64,000 nucleotides of DNA from Brevundimonas sp. (GTDB lineage Bacteria > Pseudomonadota > Alphaproteobacteria > Caulobacterales > Caulobacteraceae): NCBI GenBank assembly GCA_027531145.1, contig JAPZRF010000002.1:250491-314490 (forward strand). The letters run 5' to 3'. This document shows, piece by piece, positions 8,403-18,227 of the stretch. Position 1 is the stretch's first letter. Every line of letters starts with the position of its first letter. The notes under the pieces were generated by a model. That model ran no database searches. It worked only from the letters and a program-made list of their open reading frames with translations, and had not been told where the DNA came from. The translations under genes and the position numbers were made by a program.

Positions 8403-8432
8403 TTAACCTTTCCTCGACACACCTGGTTAACC
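8403..8432. promoter_or_regulatory. Paired TTAACC motifs upstream of 8441
   Basis: GTTAACC at 8402-8408 and GGTTAACC at 8425-8432 form an inverted pair just upstream of the next ATG. They resemble CtrA or SciP half-sites of Caulobacterales promoters (TTAACC), but the spacing is not the standard N7. Confidence 0.3.
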
Positions 8433-8440
8433 CTGTCGAC

Positions 8441-8728
8441 ATGTCGCTGCCGCCGCTGTCGCCGCAGGTCTTCAACGGTCTGGGCCAGAACGCGGGCCAG
8501 GCCAGCCAGCCGCCGCGCGCCGGGCAGGCCGCCTTCTTCCGCGCCGCGCTCGGCGGGGCCGGGACCGCCGCATCGGCTGCCACCGCTGCCCCTGTCGCCG
8601 CCCCTGTCGCCGCCCCTGTCGTCGCGCCCGTGCGGCCGGCCCTCGCGCCCGTCGCGCCCGAGCCGTCTGCCGCCGGGGACGGCGCCGCCCTGCGTCGCCC
8701 CGGGGCCCTGCTCGACATCCGGGTCTGA
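8441..8728 (+). CDS. Hypothetical Ala/Pro-rich protein
   Basis: A 95-residue open frame beginning MSLPPLSPQVFNGLGQN and moving into Ala-Pro repeats of the type APVAAPVAAPV, ending GALLDIRV. There is no signal peptide or transmembrane segment. No ribosome-binding site is obvious before the ATG, and the repeat part is low complexity, so the coding status is uncertain. The TTAACC motifs upstream argue mildly for a real promoter. I do not recognise a family. Confidence 0.4.
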   Translation: MSLPPLSPQVFNGLGQNAGQASQPPRAGQAAFFRAALGGAGTAASAATAAPVAAPVAAPVVAPVRPALAPVAPEPSAAGDGAALRRPGALLDIRV

Positions 8729-8771
8729 CCCCGCGCGCAACCGACCGCCCCGCCCGGGCTGGAGGCCGCCC

Positions 8772-9153
8772 ATGCCGTCCCCGCCGCCCGATGACGTCAC
8801 CCCGGTCCTGATCCCGGCGCTGGAGGCGCTGAACTACCTCGGTATCGGCGTCTTCGCCGCCTCCGGGGCGGGGCGTAGCCCCGCTGCCGGCCTTTGCGCT
8901 GGGGGTGGTGACCGCCTGCCTCGGCGGCATCATCCGCGACGTGCTGGCGGGCCAGCCATCGATCCTGATGCGGCCGGAGCTGTATTTCACCGCTGCGGCC
9001 CTGTCGTCGGGGCTGATGGTCGCGCTCAGCCTGCTGGACGTGCGCATCCGGGTAGCCTCGGTGATCGCCGCGGGCCTCGGCTTCGCCCTGAGGGCCGCGG
9101 CCATCGTCTGGCGGCTGGGCCTGCCCGCCTACGGCCCAAGCGAGCCGGGCTGA
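8772..9153 (+). pseudogene. TRIC/UPF0126 cation-channel pseudogene with internal deletion
   Basis: The first frame, from the ATG at 8772 (GGAGG upstream), reads IPALEALNYLGIGVFAASGA, the start of repeat 1 of the trimeric intracellular cation channel family (UPF0126, also called YicG-like). It then loses frame near 8870. Another frame resumes as GVAPLPAFALGVVTACLGG, IIRDVLAGQPSILMRPELY and so on, which is repeat 2. Intact members are about 200 residues of two homologous repeats; roughly 80-90 residues covering the end of repeat 1 and the start of repeat 2 are missing. A deletion between the two halves explains both the frameshift and the loss. Confidence 0.8.
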
Positions 9154-9159
9154 GGCGCG

Positions 9160-10134
9160 TCAGTCCGCGGTCGGGGCCGGGCGGCTGGCGTCGCCATAGG
9201 TCATGGCCACGAACACGTCCTCAAGGTCGGGGTCCTCGGTGGTGATGTCGCGGATGCCGACCCCGGCGGCGCGCACCGCCGCCAGCACCTGCTCGACGCT
9301 GCCGTGCCCGACCCGGTAGGTGACGGCGAAGGCCCCGTTCGGGCGGCCGGCGACCTCATAGCCGGGCAGGGCCGGCGGGGCGGGCAGGGGCTCGGCCGGG
9401 GTGACCACCACATTGCGGGTGTCCAGCCGGCGCAGCAGCTGGTCGGTCGGCTCACAGGCCACCACCTCGCCGCGGTTGACGATGGCGATGGTGTCGCAGA
9501 GCTCCTGCGCCTCCTCCAGATAGTGGGTGGTCAGCAGGATGGTCACGCCCTCGGCGTTGATCTTGCGGACATATTCCCACAGCTGGCGGCGCAGCTCGAC
9601 GTCGACCCCGGCGGTCGGCTCGTCGAGGATCAGCACCGGAGGGTTGTGCACCAGCGCCTTGGCCACCATCAACCGCCGCTTCATGCCGCCGGACAGGGCG
9701 CGGACATAGGCGTTGGCCTTGTCCGACAGGCCCAGCGCGGCCAGCAGCTCGTCCGAGCGGCGCTCGGATTTCGGCACGCCGTAGAATCCGGCCTGGACCT
9801 CCAGCGACTCGCGCGGGGTGAAGAAGACGTCGGCGACGATCTCCTGAGGCACCACCCCGAGGGCGGCGCGGGCGGCGCGCGGCTTGGCGTCGATGTCTTG
9901 GCCCCAGACGCGGACCTCGCCCTCGCTCTTGTTCACCACCCCGGCGAGGATGTTGATCAGGGTCGACTTGCCCGCCCCGTTCGGCCCCAGCAGGCCGAAC
10001 ATGGAACCGCGCGGCACCACCAGATCGACCCCGCGCAGGGCGACCTTGGCCGGTGCCTTGCGCGAGCTGGCGTAGGTCTTCTTCAGGCCCCGCACCTCGA
10101 TGGCGTTGGCGGGCAGGGCGTCGGTCTGGGGCAT
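9160..10134 (-). CDS. ABC transporter ATP-binding protein (ABC-2 exporter type)
   Basis: 324 residues, with one nucleotide-binding domain plus a C-terminal region of about 80 residues. Walker A is GPNGAGKST, the Q-loop lies in VVPQEI, the signature is LSGGMKRR, and Walker B is LILDEPTAGVD, followed by the switch His in LLTTHYLEE. The CcmA/NodI-like arrangement and the C-terminal domain fit ATPases that drive ABC-2-type export of drugs, lipids or polysaccharides. No permease gene is adjacent, so the partner and substrate are unknown. It is divergent from a small membrane gene across a strong promoter-like region. Confidence 0.9.
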   Translation of the reverse strand: MPQTDALPANAIEVRGLKKTYASSRKAPAKVALRGVDLVVPRGSMFGLLGPNGAGKSTLINILAGVVNKSEGEVRVWGQDIDAKPRAARAALGVVPQEIVADVFFTPRESLEVQAGFYGVPKSERRSDELLAALGLSDKANAYVRALSGGMKRRLMVAKALVHNPPVLILDEPTAGVDVELRRQLWEYVRKINAEGVTILLTTHYLEEAQELCDTIAIVNRGEVVACEPTDQLLRRLDTRNVVVTPAEPLPAPPALPGYEVAGRPNGAFAVTYRVGHGSVEQVLAAVRAAGVGIRDITTEDPDLEDVFVAMTYGDASRPAPTAD

Positions 10135-10238
10135 CGGATTTCCGGGGCAGGGATTGCCGCCGAGATAGGCGCGCCCGGGCTGCGCGCCAAGCGGCGAGTT
10201 GGCCAGGACAAGGGTGCCAGACGTTCTGGAAAGGGTAC

Positions 10239-10267
10239 TTGACGTTACAGGTCCAACTGTCTACCTT
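10239..10267 (+). promoter_or_regulatory. Sigma70-type promoter for the 10308 gene
   Basis: TTGACG (10239-10244), a 17-bp spacer, then TACCTT (10262-10267), about 40 bp before the ATG at 10308. A second TTGACA at 10270 has no good -10 partner. Confidence 0.5.
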
Positions 10268-10307
10268 CCTTGACATAACGACAATTCCACTTGACGGAGA
10301 GACCGGA

Positions 10308-10559
10308 ATGACCCGCATCCGCCTGATCGGCTTCCTCGCGCTCGGCCTCTGTGTGTTCGGCTATGCCGGCATGGGCCTGGCCATCCTGCTGGGGGCGCTG
10401 GACGTGATCGGCGTCACCGCCACGGTGATCGCCGCCATGGCCCTGGGCCTGCTGGGCGAGCTCGGCCTTTGGGCTGCCGCCGGCTGCCTTGGTCTCGGCC
10501 TGTTCCAGCGCCGCAAGGCCCTGTTCGAACGGGTTTTCGGCCGCCGCGCCAAGGCCTGA
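10308..10559 (+). CDS. Small two-helix membrane protein, unknown function
   Basis: 83 residues from the ATG at 10308, which has GGAGAGACCGG just upstream. Two hydrophobic stretches, IGFLALGLCVFGYAGMGLAILLGAL and VTATVIAAMALGLLGELGLWAAAGCLGLGLF, are followed by a basic tail (RRKALFERVFGRRAKA), predicting a hairpin with the C-terminus in the cytoplasm. I do not recognise the family. A sigma70-type promoter precedes it, and it is divergent from the ABC ATPase gene, so joint regulation is possible but unproven. Confidence 0.6.
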   Translation: MTRIRLIGFLALGLCVFGYAGMGLAILLGALDVIGVTATVIAAMALGLLGELGLWAAAGCLGLGLFQRRKALFERVFGRRAKA

Positions 10560-10669
10560 CTCCCGACACGGTCACGAGACGACTCCGGGGGCGCTTCCCA
10601 AGCCGGGGGCGAGGCATTAGGAACGCCGCGTCGCTCGACGCGCGTCGACTTGGCCTGCAGGAGCCGTCC

Positions 10670-12243
<1,574 letters not shown>

Positions 12244-12427
12244 GACCCGCGTCCCTGCGTCCATGCGCGGACTATGGGCACCCGGACTCCAGCGTGTTAG
12301 GGCCGGGCTGAGCATAAGTCCGCGGCCGGTCCGGAGAGCCCGCTTGCCCCTGTTCCACGCCGGCCCCGCCCCGCGCCTGACGGGCCCCCGTCGCGGTGGC
12401 CTGACCGGCCTGCCGCTGGCGCCGGGG

Positions 12428-13027
12428 ATGCGCGTGGGTCTGTTCGGCGGCTCGTTCAACCCGGCGCATGAGGGCCACCGCCATGTGGCCGAGACGGCCC
12501 TGCGCCGGCTCGATCTGGACCGGGTGGTGTGGCTGGTGTCGCCGCAAAACCCGCTGAAGCGCGCCGACGAGACCGCGCCGCTGGCCGCGCGCATGGCCAG
12601 CGCCCGGGCCCTGGCGACGGGGCCGGCGATGATCGTCTCGGACCTGGAGACGCGCATCGGCACGCGCTGGACCATCGACACCCTGCGGGCTCTGACCGCC
12701 CGCCACCCGGGGGTCGAGTTCGTCTGGCTGATGGGGTCGGACAATCTGGCCGGCTTTCACCGCTGGCGCGGCTGGACCGACATCTTCCGGCTGATGCCCA
12801 TCGCCGTGGTGGCCCGGCCCGGCTCGCTGCTGGAGAGCCGCACGGCCCCGGCGGCGACGCGCTTCGCCGGCTTCCGCGTGCCCAGCCGCAAGGCTGTCCT
12901 GCTGCCCGGTGCCCCGGCTCCGGCCTGGACCTGGCTGCGCGCTCCGCTCCATCCGCAGAGCTCTACCGCGCTGCGCGTCCGGGGAGCGGCGCGGCCCGCG
13001 CCCGGTGGCCCGACGCCCGGCGCGTGA
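12428..13027 (+). CDS. nadD: Nicotinate-nucleotide adenylyltransferase
   Basis: NAD biosynthesis: transfers AMP from ATP to nicotinate mononucleotide. The start used is the ATG at 12428, giving MRVGLFGGSFNPAHEGHRHVA with the GGSFNPxHxGH nucleotidyltransferase motif at residues 6-16. A longer frame extends upstream and related proteins can carry a short leader, so a start further 5' is possible. Other motifs are WLVSPQNPLK and FVWLMGSDNLAGFHRWRGW. The C-terminal 40 residues are Ala/Pro/Arg-rich. It overlaps no neighbour, and rsfS begins about 60 bp later. Confidence 0.93.
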   Translation: MRVGLFGGSFNPAHEGHRHVAETALRRLDLDRVVWLVSPQNPLKRADETAPLAARMASARALATGPAMIVSDLETRIGTRWTIDTLRALTARHPGVEFVWLMGSDNLAGFHRWRGWTDIFRLMPIAVVARPGSLLESRTAPAATRFAGFRVPSRKAVLLPGAPAPAWTWLRAPLHPQSSTALRVRGAARPAPGGPTPGA

Positions 13028-13085
13028 CGGCGGGGGCCGTATCTGCTACAGGAGCGGGCCGTTTCCGGTTTTCTGGAGTGCTCCG

Positions 13086-13517
13086 CTGACCCTCCCGCCC
13101 GCGTCTGACGCGACTTTCGACGACGACTTCGACCCCTCGCCAGCCGCCGACGCCGCGCCGCTGCCGAGCGGTGCCACCCCGGTCGAGGACGCCCTGCTGG
13201 CCAGGCTCGACGACGACAAGGCCCAGGACATCGTCCTGATCGACCTGCGCGGCAAGAGCGCCATGGCCGACGCCATGATCATCGCCTCCGGCCGGTCGCA
13301 CCGCCATGTGGGTGCCATCGCCGACCACCTGCTGCGCACCCTGAAGGACCTCGGCCTGGGCAAGGCGCGGGTCGAGGGGCTGCCGCACTGCGACTGGGTG
13401 CTGATCGACGCCGGGGACGTCATCGTCCACCTGTTCCGGCCCGAGGTGCGCGCCTTCTACAACATCGAGAAGATCTGGTCGGTCGAGTCCGGCGGCCACC
13501 GCGCCGCCAGCGCCTGA
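13086..13517 (+). CDS. rsfS: Ribosomal silencing factor RsfS
   Basis: Binds uL14 on the 50S subunit and blocks subunit joining in starvation. Family landmarks are DIVLIDLRGKSAMADAMIIASGRS, VEGLPHCDWVLIDAGDVIVHLF and FYNIEKIW. Between the nadD stop and the conserved domain this frame has no ATG, GTG or TTG. The best start is a CTG at 13086 with GGAG about nine bases upstream; the alternative is an ATG at 12909 inside nadD. The product from CTG is about 143 residues, with an acidic Asp/Pro leader before the domain. Confidence 0.88.
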   Translation: MTLPPASDATFDDDFDPSPAADAAPLPSGATPVEDALLARLDDDKAQDIVLIDLRGKSAMADAMIIASGRSHRHVGAIADHLLRTLKDLGLGKARVEGLPHCDWVLIDAGDVIVHLFRPEVRAFYNIEKIWSVESGGHRAASA

Positions 13518-13533
13518 TCCGGGCGGCGGCACC

Positions 13534-13998
13534 ATGCGCCTGACCCTGGCCGCCATCGGCCGGCCCGGCCGCGGGCCCGAGGCCCAGCTGGCCGAGGACT
13601 ACGCCCGCCGCGCTACCCTCGCCGGCCGGCCGCTGGGGCTGGGGCCGCTGGAGTTGCTGGATCTCGAGCCGCGCAAACCGGGTGCCGCGGCCGAGGGCGC
13701 GCTGCTGCTCGAGGCGGCCGAGGGGGCGTACCTGGTCGCCTGCGACGAGAGCGGCAAGGCCTGGCGCTCGCGCGACTTCGCCGACTGGATCGGGGCCCTG
13801 CGCGACCAGGGCGAGCGCCGGGTAGTGTTCACCATCGGCGGCACCGACGGCCATGATCCGCAGGTGCGGGCCGCCGCTCGCGCCACCCTCGCCTTCGGGC
13901 TCCAGACCTGGCCGCATGCCCTGGCGAGGGCCATGCTGGCCGAACAGCTGTATCGGGCCGTGACGATCCTGGCCGGATCACCCTATCACCGGGACTGA
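13534..13998 (+). CDS. rlmH: 23S rRNA pseudouridine1915 N3-methyltransferase
   Basis: SPOUT-class methyltransferase acting on Psi1915 in helix 69 of 70S ribosomes. The 154-residue product shows the cofactor trefoil-knot segments VFTIGGTDGHDP and TWPHALARAMLAEQLYRA, and ends in the diagnostic YHRD tail with YHR placed for catalysis. The usual GG(xx)G loop is GGTDGHD here. It follows rsfS by 16 bp, as in many bacteria, and its TGA overlaps the ATG of the next gene (TGATG), suggesting translational coupling. Confidence 0.95.
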   Translation: MRLTLAAIGRPGRGPEAQLAEDYARRATLAGRPLGLGPLELLDLEPRKPGAAAEGALLLEAAEGAYLVACDESGKAWRSRDFADWIGALRDQGERRVVFTIGGTDGHDPQVRAAARATLAFGLQTWPHALARAMLAEQLYRAVTILAGSPYHRD

Positions 13999-15077
13999 TG
14001 CGTCGTTCCCCTGCCCTCGCGGCCCTCCTCCTGGCCTTGCTGCTCGCCGCCGGCCCCGCCGCCGGACGGCAGGAGCCGCCGCGCCCGGAGGTGACCCGGC
14101 TGCAGGGCGAGGAGCGCGACGCCCAGATGCGGGCCCGGCGGCTGCGCGCCGACGCCGTCCAGGCCCGGGCCGAGCTGGAACCGCTGCGCGCCCGGCTGGC
14201 GACCCTGCGGGCCGAGGCCGAGGCCGAGGACAGCCGTATCGTCGCCCAGCGGGCCCGGCTGGCCGAGCTCAACGCCCGCGAGGCGCGCCTCGCGGTAGAG
14301 CTGGTGGCCGCCCGCGGCGACCAGGCGCGCGTGCTGTCCAGTCTCGCCCGGTTCAGCCGCGACCCGCCGCCGGCCCTGCTGATCCCGGCGGAGCAGGCCA
14401 TCGACGCCACCCGCGCGGCCATCCTGATGAAGGCCGTGGCCCCGGAGCTGGAGCGGCGCGTGGCCGTCATACGCATCCGCCAGGACAATCTGGCGCGGGT
14501 GCGGCGGCTGGCGGCCCTGTCCAGCGCCGAACTGTTCACCCTCGAGAGCCGGCGGCTGGACCGACGCGCCGAGATCGATGCCATGAGCGCCCGGCGGCTG
14601 CAGCTGGCGGCGGTGCTGGAGGCCGAGGCGGCCGAGGCCGGGCGCGTGGCCCGGGCCCTGCAGGCCCGGTTGCGGGCGCTCGGGGCCCGGCCCCTGCCGC
14701 CGCCCGAGGGGGAGGGCACCGCGACGATACAGCGCCTGCCGGGCGGACGCGCCCGGCTGGAGCGGCCGGTCGAGGGCGCACCGGGGGCCCGCTTCGGTGA
14801 CCGTTCGGGCGGCTGGCGCTGGAGCCGCGGCGGCGAGGTACGGGCACCGGCCGACGCCACTGTGGCCCATATCGGCCGCATCGACGGCTTCGGCCCGGTG
14901 ATGATCCTCGACCTTGGGCCCGGCTGGCGCGCCGTGATCGGCGGCGTCGATACCCCGGCCGTGAGCGAGGGCCAAAGGGTCGAGGGCGGCCAGACCCTCG
15001 GCCGGGCCGGCGAGGAAGTCTATTTCGAGCTGCGCCGCGAGGAGCGGCCGATCGATCCGGCCCCGTGGCTGGACTGA
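13998..15077 (+). CDS. EnvC-like periplasmic protein with degenerate LytM domain
   Basis: Signal peptide (residues 1 to about 23), then a long coiled coil (roughly residues 35-235, rich in Arg/Ala/Glu/Leu with RLRADAVQARAELEPLRARL patterns), then a C-terminal M23/LytM fold (ADATVAHIGRIDGFGPVMILDLG to PIDPAPWLD). Active M23 enzymes carry an HxxxD motif and an HxH motif near the end. Here the positions read IGGVD and EEVYFELR without the histidines, so the domain is probably inactive. EnvC and Caulobacter LdpF are such inactive activators of cell-wall amidases at division. Coupled to rlmH upstream and close to ctpA downstream. Confidence 0.88.
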   Translation: MRRSPALAALLLALLLAAGPAAGRQEPPRPEVTRLQGEERDAQMRARRLRADAVQARAELEPLRARLATLRAEAEAEDSRIVAQRARLAELNAREARLAVELVAARGDQARVLSSLARFSRDPPPALLIPAEQAIDATRAAILMKAVAPELERRVAVIRIRQDNLARVRRLAALSSAELFTLESRRLDRRAEIDAMSARRLQLAAVLEAEAAEAGRVARALQARLRALGARPLPPPEGEGTATIQRLPGGRARLERPVEGAPGARFGDRSGGWRWSRGGEVRAPADATVAHIGRIDGFGPVMILDLGPGWRAVIGGVDTPAVSEGQRVEGGQTLGRAGEEVYFELRREERPIDPAPWLD

Positions 15078-15190
15078 ACCGCCCGGCCGGGCGCATATCG
15101 TCGCCGGGGGCGGGAACGGCCCTGGTTTCGGCGCCAGGCCGTGGCCCATTGGCGGATCGGGCGCGTCACGTGCCCTGAAGAGGACTTTCG

Positions 15191-16627
15191 GTGACGGGTA
15201 TTCGCAAGCTGGCCGCGGTGGGGATAGCGGCTCTGGTAATCGGGGCCGGCGGTGCCACGGTCGTGGCGGGCCAGACCCCGCGCGACGAAACCTTCCGCAT
15301 GCTGGAGCTGTTCGGCGACGTGCTGTCGATCGTCGAGCAGGCTTATGTGGTGCCGACCGACAACCAGAAGCTCATCGAGGCCGCGCTCGACGGCATGATG
15401 ACGGCGCTGGATCCGCATTCGAACTATCTGGCCCCCGACGACTTCGGCGAGCTGCAGGAGCGCACCGAGGGCCAGTATTCCGGGGTTGGCCTGACGATCA
15501 CCTCCGAGGGCGGGCTGATCAAGGTGATCTCACCCATGGACGGCGGCCCCGCCGCCCGCGCCGACGTCCAGGCCGGCGACGTCATCTCGGCCATCGAGGG
15601 GCTGAGCACCGCCGGCATGACCGTCTCGGACGTGTCCGAGCGGCTGCGCGGTGCCGTCGGCACCTCGGTGACCGTCACCTTCCTGCGCGACGGGGAGGAG
15701 CCGCGCGAGGTGGTGCTGACCCGCGAGGTGATCCGCATCGAGGCCGTCACCGGGCGGCTGGAGGGCGACTTCGGCTATCTGCGCATCTCGACCTTCAACG
15801 AGAACACCGGCCGCGAGCTGCGCCAGACGATCGAGCGGCTGAGGGCCGAGAAGCCCGACCTGCAGGGCTTCGTCGTCGACCTGCGCAACAACGGCGGCGG
15901 GCTGCTGACCGCGGCGATCGAGGTCTCGGACGCCTTCCTCGAGCGCGGCGAGATCGTCAGCCAGCGCGGCCGGCGGCCCGACCAGATCGAGCGCTATGCC
16001 GCCCGGCCGGGCGACCTGACCGGCGGCCTGCCGCTGGTGGTGCTGATCAACTACGGCTCGGCCTCGGCTTCGGAGATCGTCGCCGGGGCGCTGAAGGACC
16101 ACGAGCGCGCCACGCTGGTCGGGCTGACCAGCTTCGGCAAGGGCTCGGTGCAGACCGTCATCCCGCTGCGCGGCGGCGAGGCCGGGGCCCTGTCCATAAC
16201 CACGGCGCGCTACTACACGCCGTCGGGCCGCTCGATCCAGAAGATCGGCGTCGAGCCGGATCTGGAGGTGGCTCGCTCGGCCGCCGAGGCGCGCATCGTC
16301 TCGCGCTCCAGCTTCATCTACACCGAGGCCGCCTACGCCACCGCCCTGGACGCCTCGATCGGGGCCGAGCGGCGCGGGGCCCACCCGCCGCTGGAAGCGC
16401 CCGGCGAGAGCTATGACAGCAGCGTCGATTACCAGCTGCAGCGGGCGCTCGACGTCCTGCGCGCCCGCGGCGACCTGACCCGGCTGGCCGCGGCTCCCGA
16501 GGGGATCGTCATCACGCCGCGCGAGACCGAGGTGGCGGCGGTGCCGGAAGGTCAGCTGAACGAACAGGCCGATCCCTCCCGGCGCATCCCCGAGATCACG
16601 CCCGGCAACCGGCCGCAGCCGGACTGA
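15191..16627 (+). CDS. ctpA: Carboxy-terminal processing protease (S41)
   Basis: Periplasmic serine protease of the C-terminal processing family. GTG start at 15191 with GAGGACTTTCG upstream. An N-terminal signal/anchor (residues 1-25) is followed by the S41 N-terminal helical part, a PDZ domain (SGVGLTITSEGGLIKV through VVLTREVI), and the catalytic core with the nucleophile in NYGSASASEIVAGAL and the general-base lysine in LTSFGKGSVQT. The C-terminal extension of about 90 residues is Pro/Glu-rich. It follows the EnvC-like gene, a conserved pairing (envC-ctpA) in proteobacteria. Confidence 0.95.
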   Translation: MTGIRKLAAVGIAALVIGAGGATVVAGQTPRDETFRMLELFGDVLSIVEQAYVVPTDNQKLIEAALDGMMTALDPHSNYLAPDDFGELQERTEGQYSGVGLTITSEGGLIKVISPMDGGPAARADVQAGDVISAIEGLSTAGMTVSDVSERLRGAVGTSVTVTFLRDGEEPREVVLTREVIRIEAVTGRLEGDFGYLRISTFNENTGRELRQTIERLRAEKPDLQGFVVDLRNNGGGLLTAAIEVSDAFLERGEIVSQRGRRPDQIERYAARPGDLTGGLPLVVLINYGSASASEIVAGALKDHERATLVGLTSFGKGSVQTVIPLRGGEAGALSITTARYYTPSGRSIQKIGVEPDLEVARSAAEARIVSRSSFIYTEAAYATALDASIGAERRGAHPPLEAPGESYDSSVDYQLQRALDVLRARGDLTRLAAAPEGIVITPRETEVAAVPEGQLNEQADPSRRIPEITPGNRPQPD

Positions 16628-16733
16628 CGGTTCCTCGTGCATGGCTAACGGCCCGTTAGGCTTTCTTAACCGGGGCGGGCCAAGCTGGGGGCGAGGGAGT
16701 CCGCCCGGGGCTCCGCAGCGCCCGTTCGTCCGC

Positions 16734-17921
16734 ATGTTCGCCAAACGCCAGTCCGCGCTCGCCGCCGCCGCCGGCCAGGCTCCGGGGTCCGGAGCGTCCG
16801 GACCGGGCCTCGGCCCGCTGATCCGTTTCCTCAAGCGCCCGATGGTGGCCGTCGGGGCCGCCGGCCTGCTGACGCTCGGGGCCGCCGCCCTGTTCCTGGT
16901 GGTGCTGGGCGATCCGCGCGCCGGCATGCCCTCGGCACGGGTGGCCCTGAGCCGCGAGGCCCCGCCGCCGGCCGAGGCCGCCTCGGCCTATGAGGTGTTC
17001 GCCGCCGACGTCTTCGCCCTTTATCAGGACCCCTCGGCCCTGCCCGAGGGCATGGCCGCCGAGGCCGCCATCATCACCCTGCCGGACGGGACCCGGGCCG
17101 CCGGCGGGGCCGGGATCACGGCCCCGGTGCTTCCGGCGCGGCCGCTGCCGCCGGCCCCGGTCGCAGGGCTCAGCCGTCCCGGCCCGGACGGGCCCCTGCC
17201 GGTCATCGCCCCGGACGGCCGCACCCCCGCCACCGCCTATGCCCGGCCGTTCCAGCCCGACGGCCGCCCGCGCGTGGCCCTGATCGTCGGCGGGCTGGGC
17301 CTCAACGCCGCTACCACCCGCGCCGCCATCGAGCGCCTGCCGGCCGAGGTGACGCTCGGCTTCGTGCCCCACGCCGAGGGGCTGCAGGGCTGGATCGACC
17401 TGGCCCGCGCCCACGGCCACGAGGTGTTGATCGAGCTGCCGCTGGAGCCGACCGGCTATCCTGACAACGACCCGGGGCCGTACACCCTGCTGGCCGGCGA
17501 GGGGCCGGAGGCCATGGAGGCCAAGCTCGACTGGATCCTCTCGCGGGCGCAGGGCTATTTCGGCCTGACCAACTATCTGGGCGACCGCTTCGCCGCCTCG
17601 GACGTGGCCGCCGCCGACCTGATGAGCACCCTGCGCGAGCGCGGCCTGGCCTTCATCGACGACGGCACCCTGGCGCGGCGGCCGGGGGCCTTCGCCCGGG
17701 CCACGGCCACCACGGTGATCGACGAGACCCAGACGCCGGCGGCCATCATCGGCCGGTTGAACGCGCTGGAGGCCGCCGCCAAGACCCGCGGCCAGGCCCT
17801 CGGCGCCGGCTTCTCTTATCCTGTGACGGTCGAGGCCGCTGCCCGCTGGACCGCCGGCCTCAACGCCCGCGGCGTGCAGCTGGCCCCCGCCTCCGCCATG
17901 ACCCGCCGCCCCGGGCGGTAG
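16734..17921 (+). CDS. Divergent polysaccharide deacetylase family protein (YibQ-like)
   Basis: Membrane-anchored periplasmic protein of the YibQ/DUF610 family, often found after envC and ctpA. From the ATG at 16734 there is a cytoplasmic leader, one transmembrane helix (MVAVGAAGLLTLGAAALFLVVLG), a long Pro/Ala linker, then the deacetylase-like fold: RVALIVGGLGLNAATT, LPAEVTLGFVPHAE, GHEVLIELPLEP, GYFGLTNYLGDRF and FIDDGT. An in-frame ATG at 16641 would add 31 residues and place a TTAG/TTAACC motif inside the gene. The substrate is unknown. Confidence 0.87.
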   Translation: MFAKRQSALAAAAGQAPGSGASGPGLGPLIRFLKRPMVAVGAAGLLTLGAAALFLVVLGDPRAGMPSARVALSREAPPPAEAASAYEVFAADVFALYQDPSALPEGMAAEAAIITLPDGTRAAGGAGITAPVLPARPLPPAPVAGLSRPGPDGPLPVIAPDGRTPATAYARPFQPDGRPRVALIVGGLGLNAATTRAAIERLPAEVTLGFVPHAEGLQGWIDLARAHGHEVLIELPLEPTGYPDNDPGPYTLLAGEGPEAMEAKLDWILSRAQGYFGLTNYLGDRFAASDVAAADLMSTLRERGLAFIDDGTLARRPGAFARATATTVIDETQTPAAIIGRLNALEAAAKTRGQALGAGFSYPVTVEAAARWTAGLNARGVQLAPASAMTRRPGR

Positions 17922-17928
17922 GGGCCTG

Positions 17929-17960
17929 CCTCTCCTCCCCCGCACGCGGGGGAGGAGAGG
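17929..17960. repeat. Intergenic palindrome, type A
   Basis: CCTCTCCTCCCCC and GGGGGAGGAGAGG around GCACGC, starting 8 bp after the deacetylase stop. It shares 13 bp of arm with the 1007 copy. Confidence 0.75.
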
Positions 17961-18019
17961 GCGTCAGGCGCTTCGCTATCGGCGGAGCGCGGGGCGCTCG
18001 CGGCGCAGCTCCGCGACAC

Positions 18020-18153
18020 CGTTGTGTCCTCTGTGGCTTTCATTGTGCTCTCCATGATGAACTTGCCACCATCGGGACAGCCATCGGGCGTCCGCGCTGA
18101 CACCCCTCATCCGTCATGCTCCGCATGACACCTTCTCCCGCAAGGGGAGAAGG
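18020..18153 (+). repeat. Composite interspersed intergenic repeat, copy 2
   Basis: Same order of blocks as 6637-6769: CGTTGTGTC, an ATGATGAAC stretch, CACCCCTCATCCGTC, a hairpin TCATGCTCCGCATGA, and CTTCTCCCGCAAGGGGAGAAG. The hairpin arm change (CCTG/CAGG in copy 1, CATG/CATG here) is compensatory, so the stem is conserved. Together with the type A palindrome it fills the 306-bp gap 17922-18227, which holds no gene that I can support. Confidence 0.75.
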
Positions 18154-18227
18154 GGGGCTGGTCGCCATTCGCTTCGGGCGCGCAAGGCGCTACACAGGGG
18201 GCTCTCCCCTGCCGTACGGGTTCTCCC

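Noticed and set aside
9160..10134. CcmA, the ATPase partner of CcmC
   Set aside because: It is on the other strand, 1.6 kb away, and its C-terminal domain and motifs fit a general ABC-2 exporter ATPase rather than CcmA.
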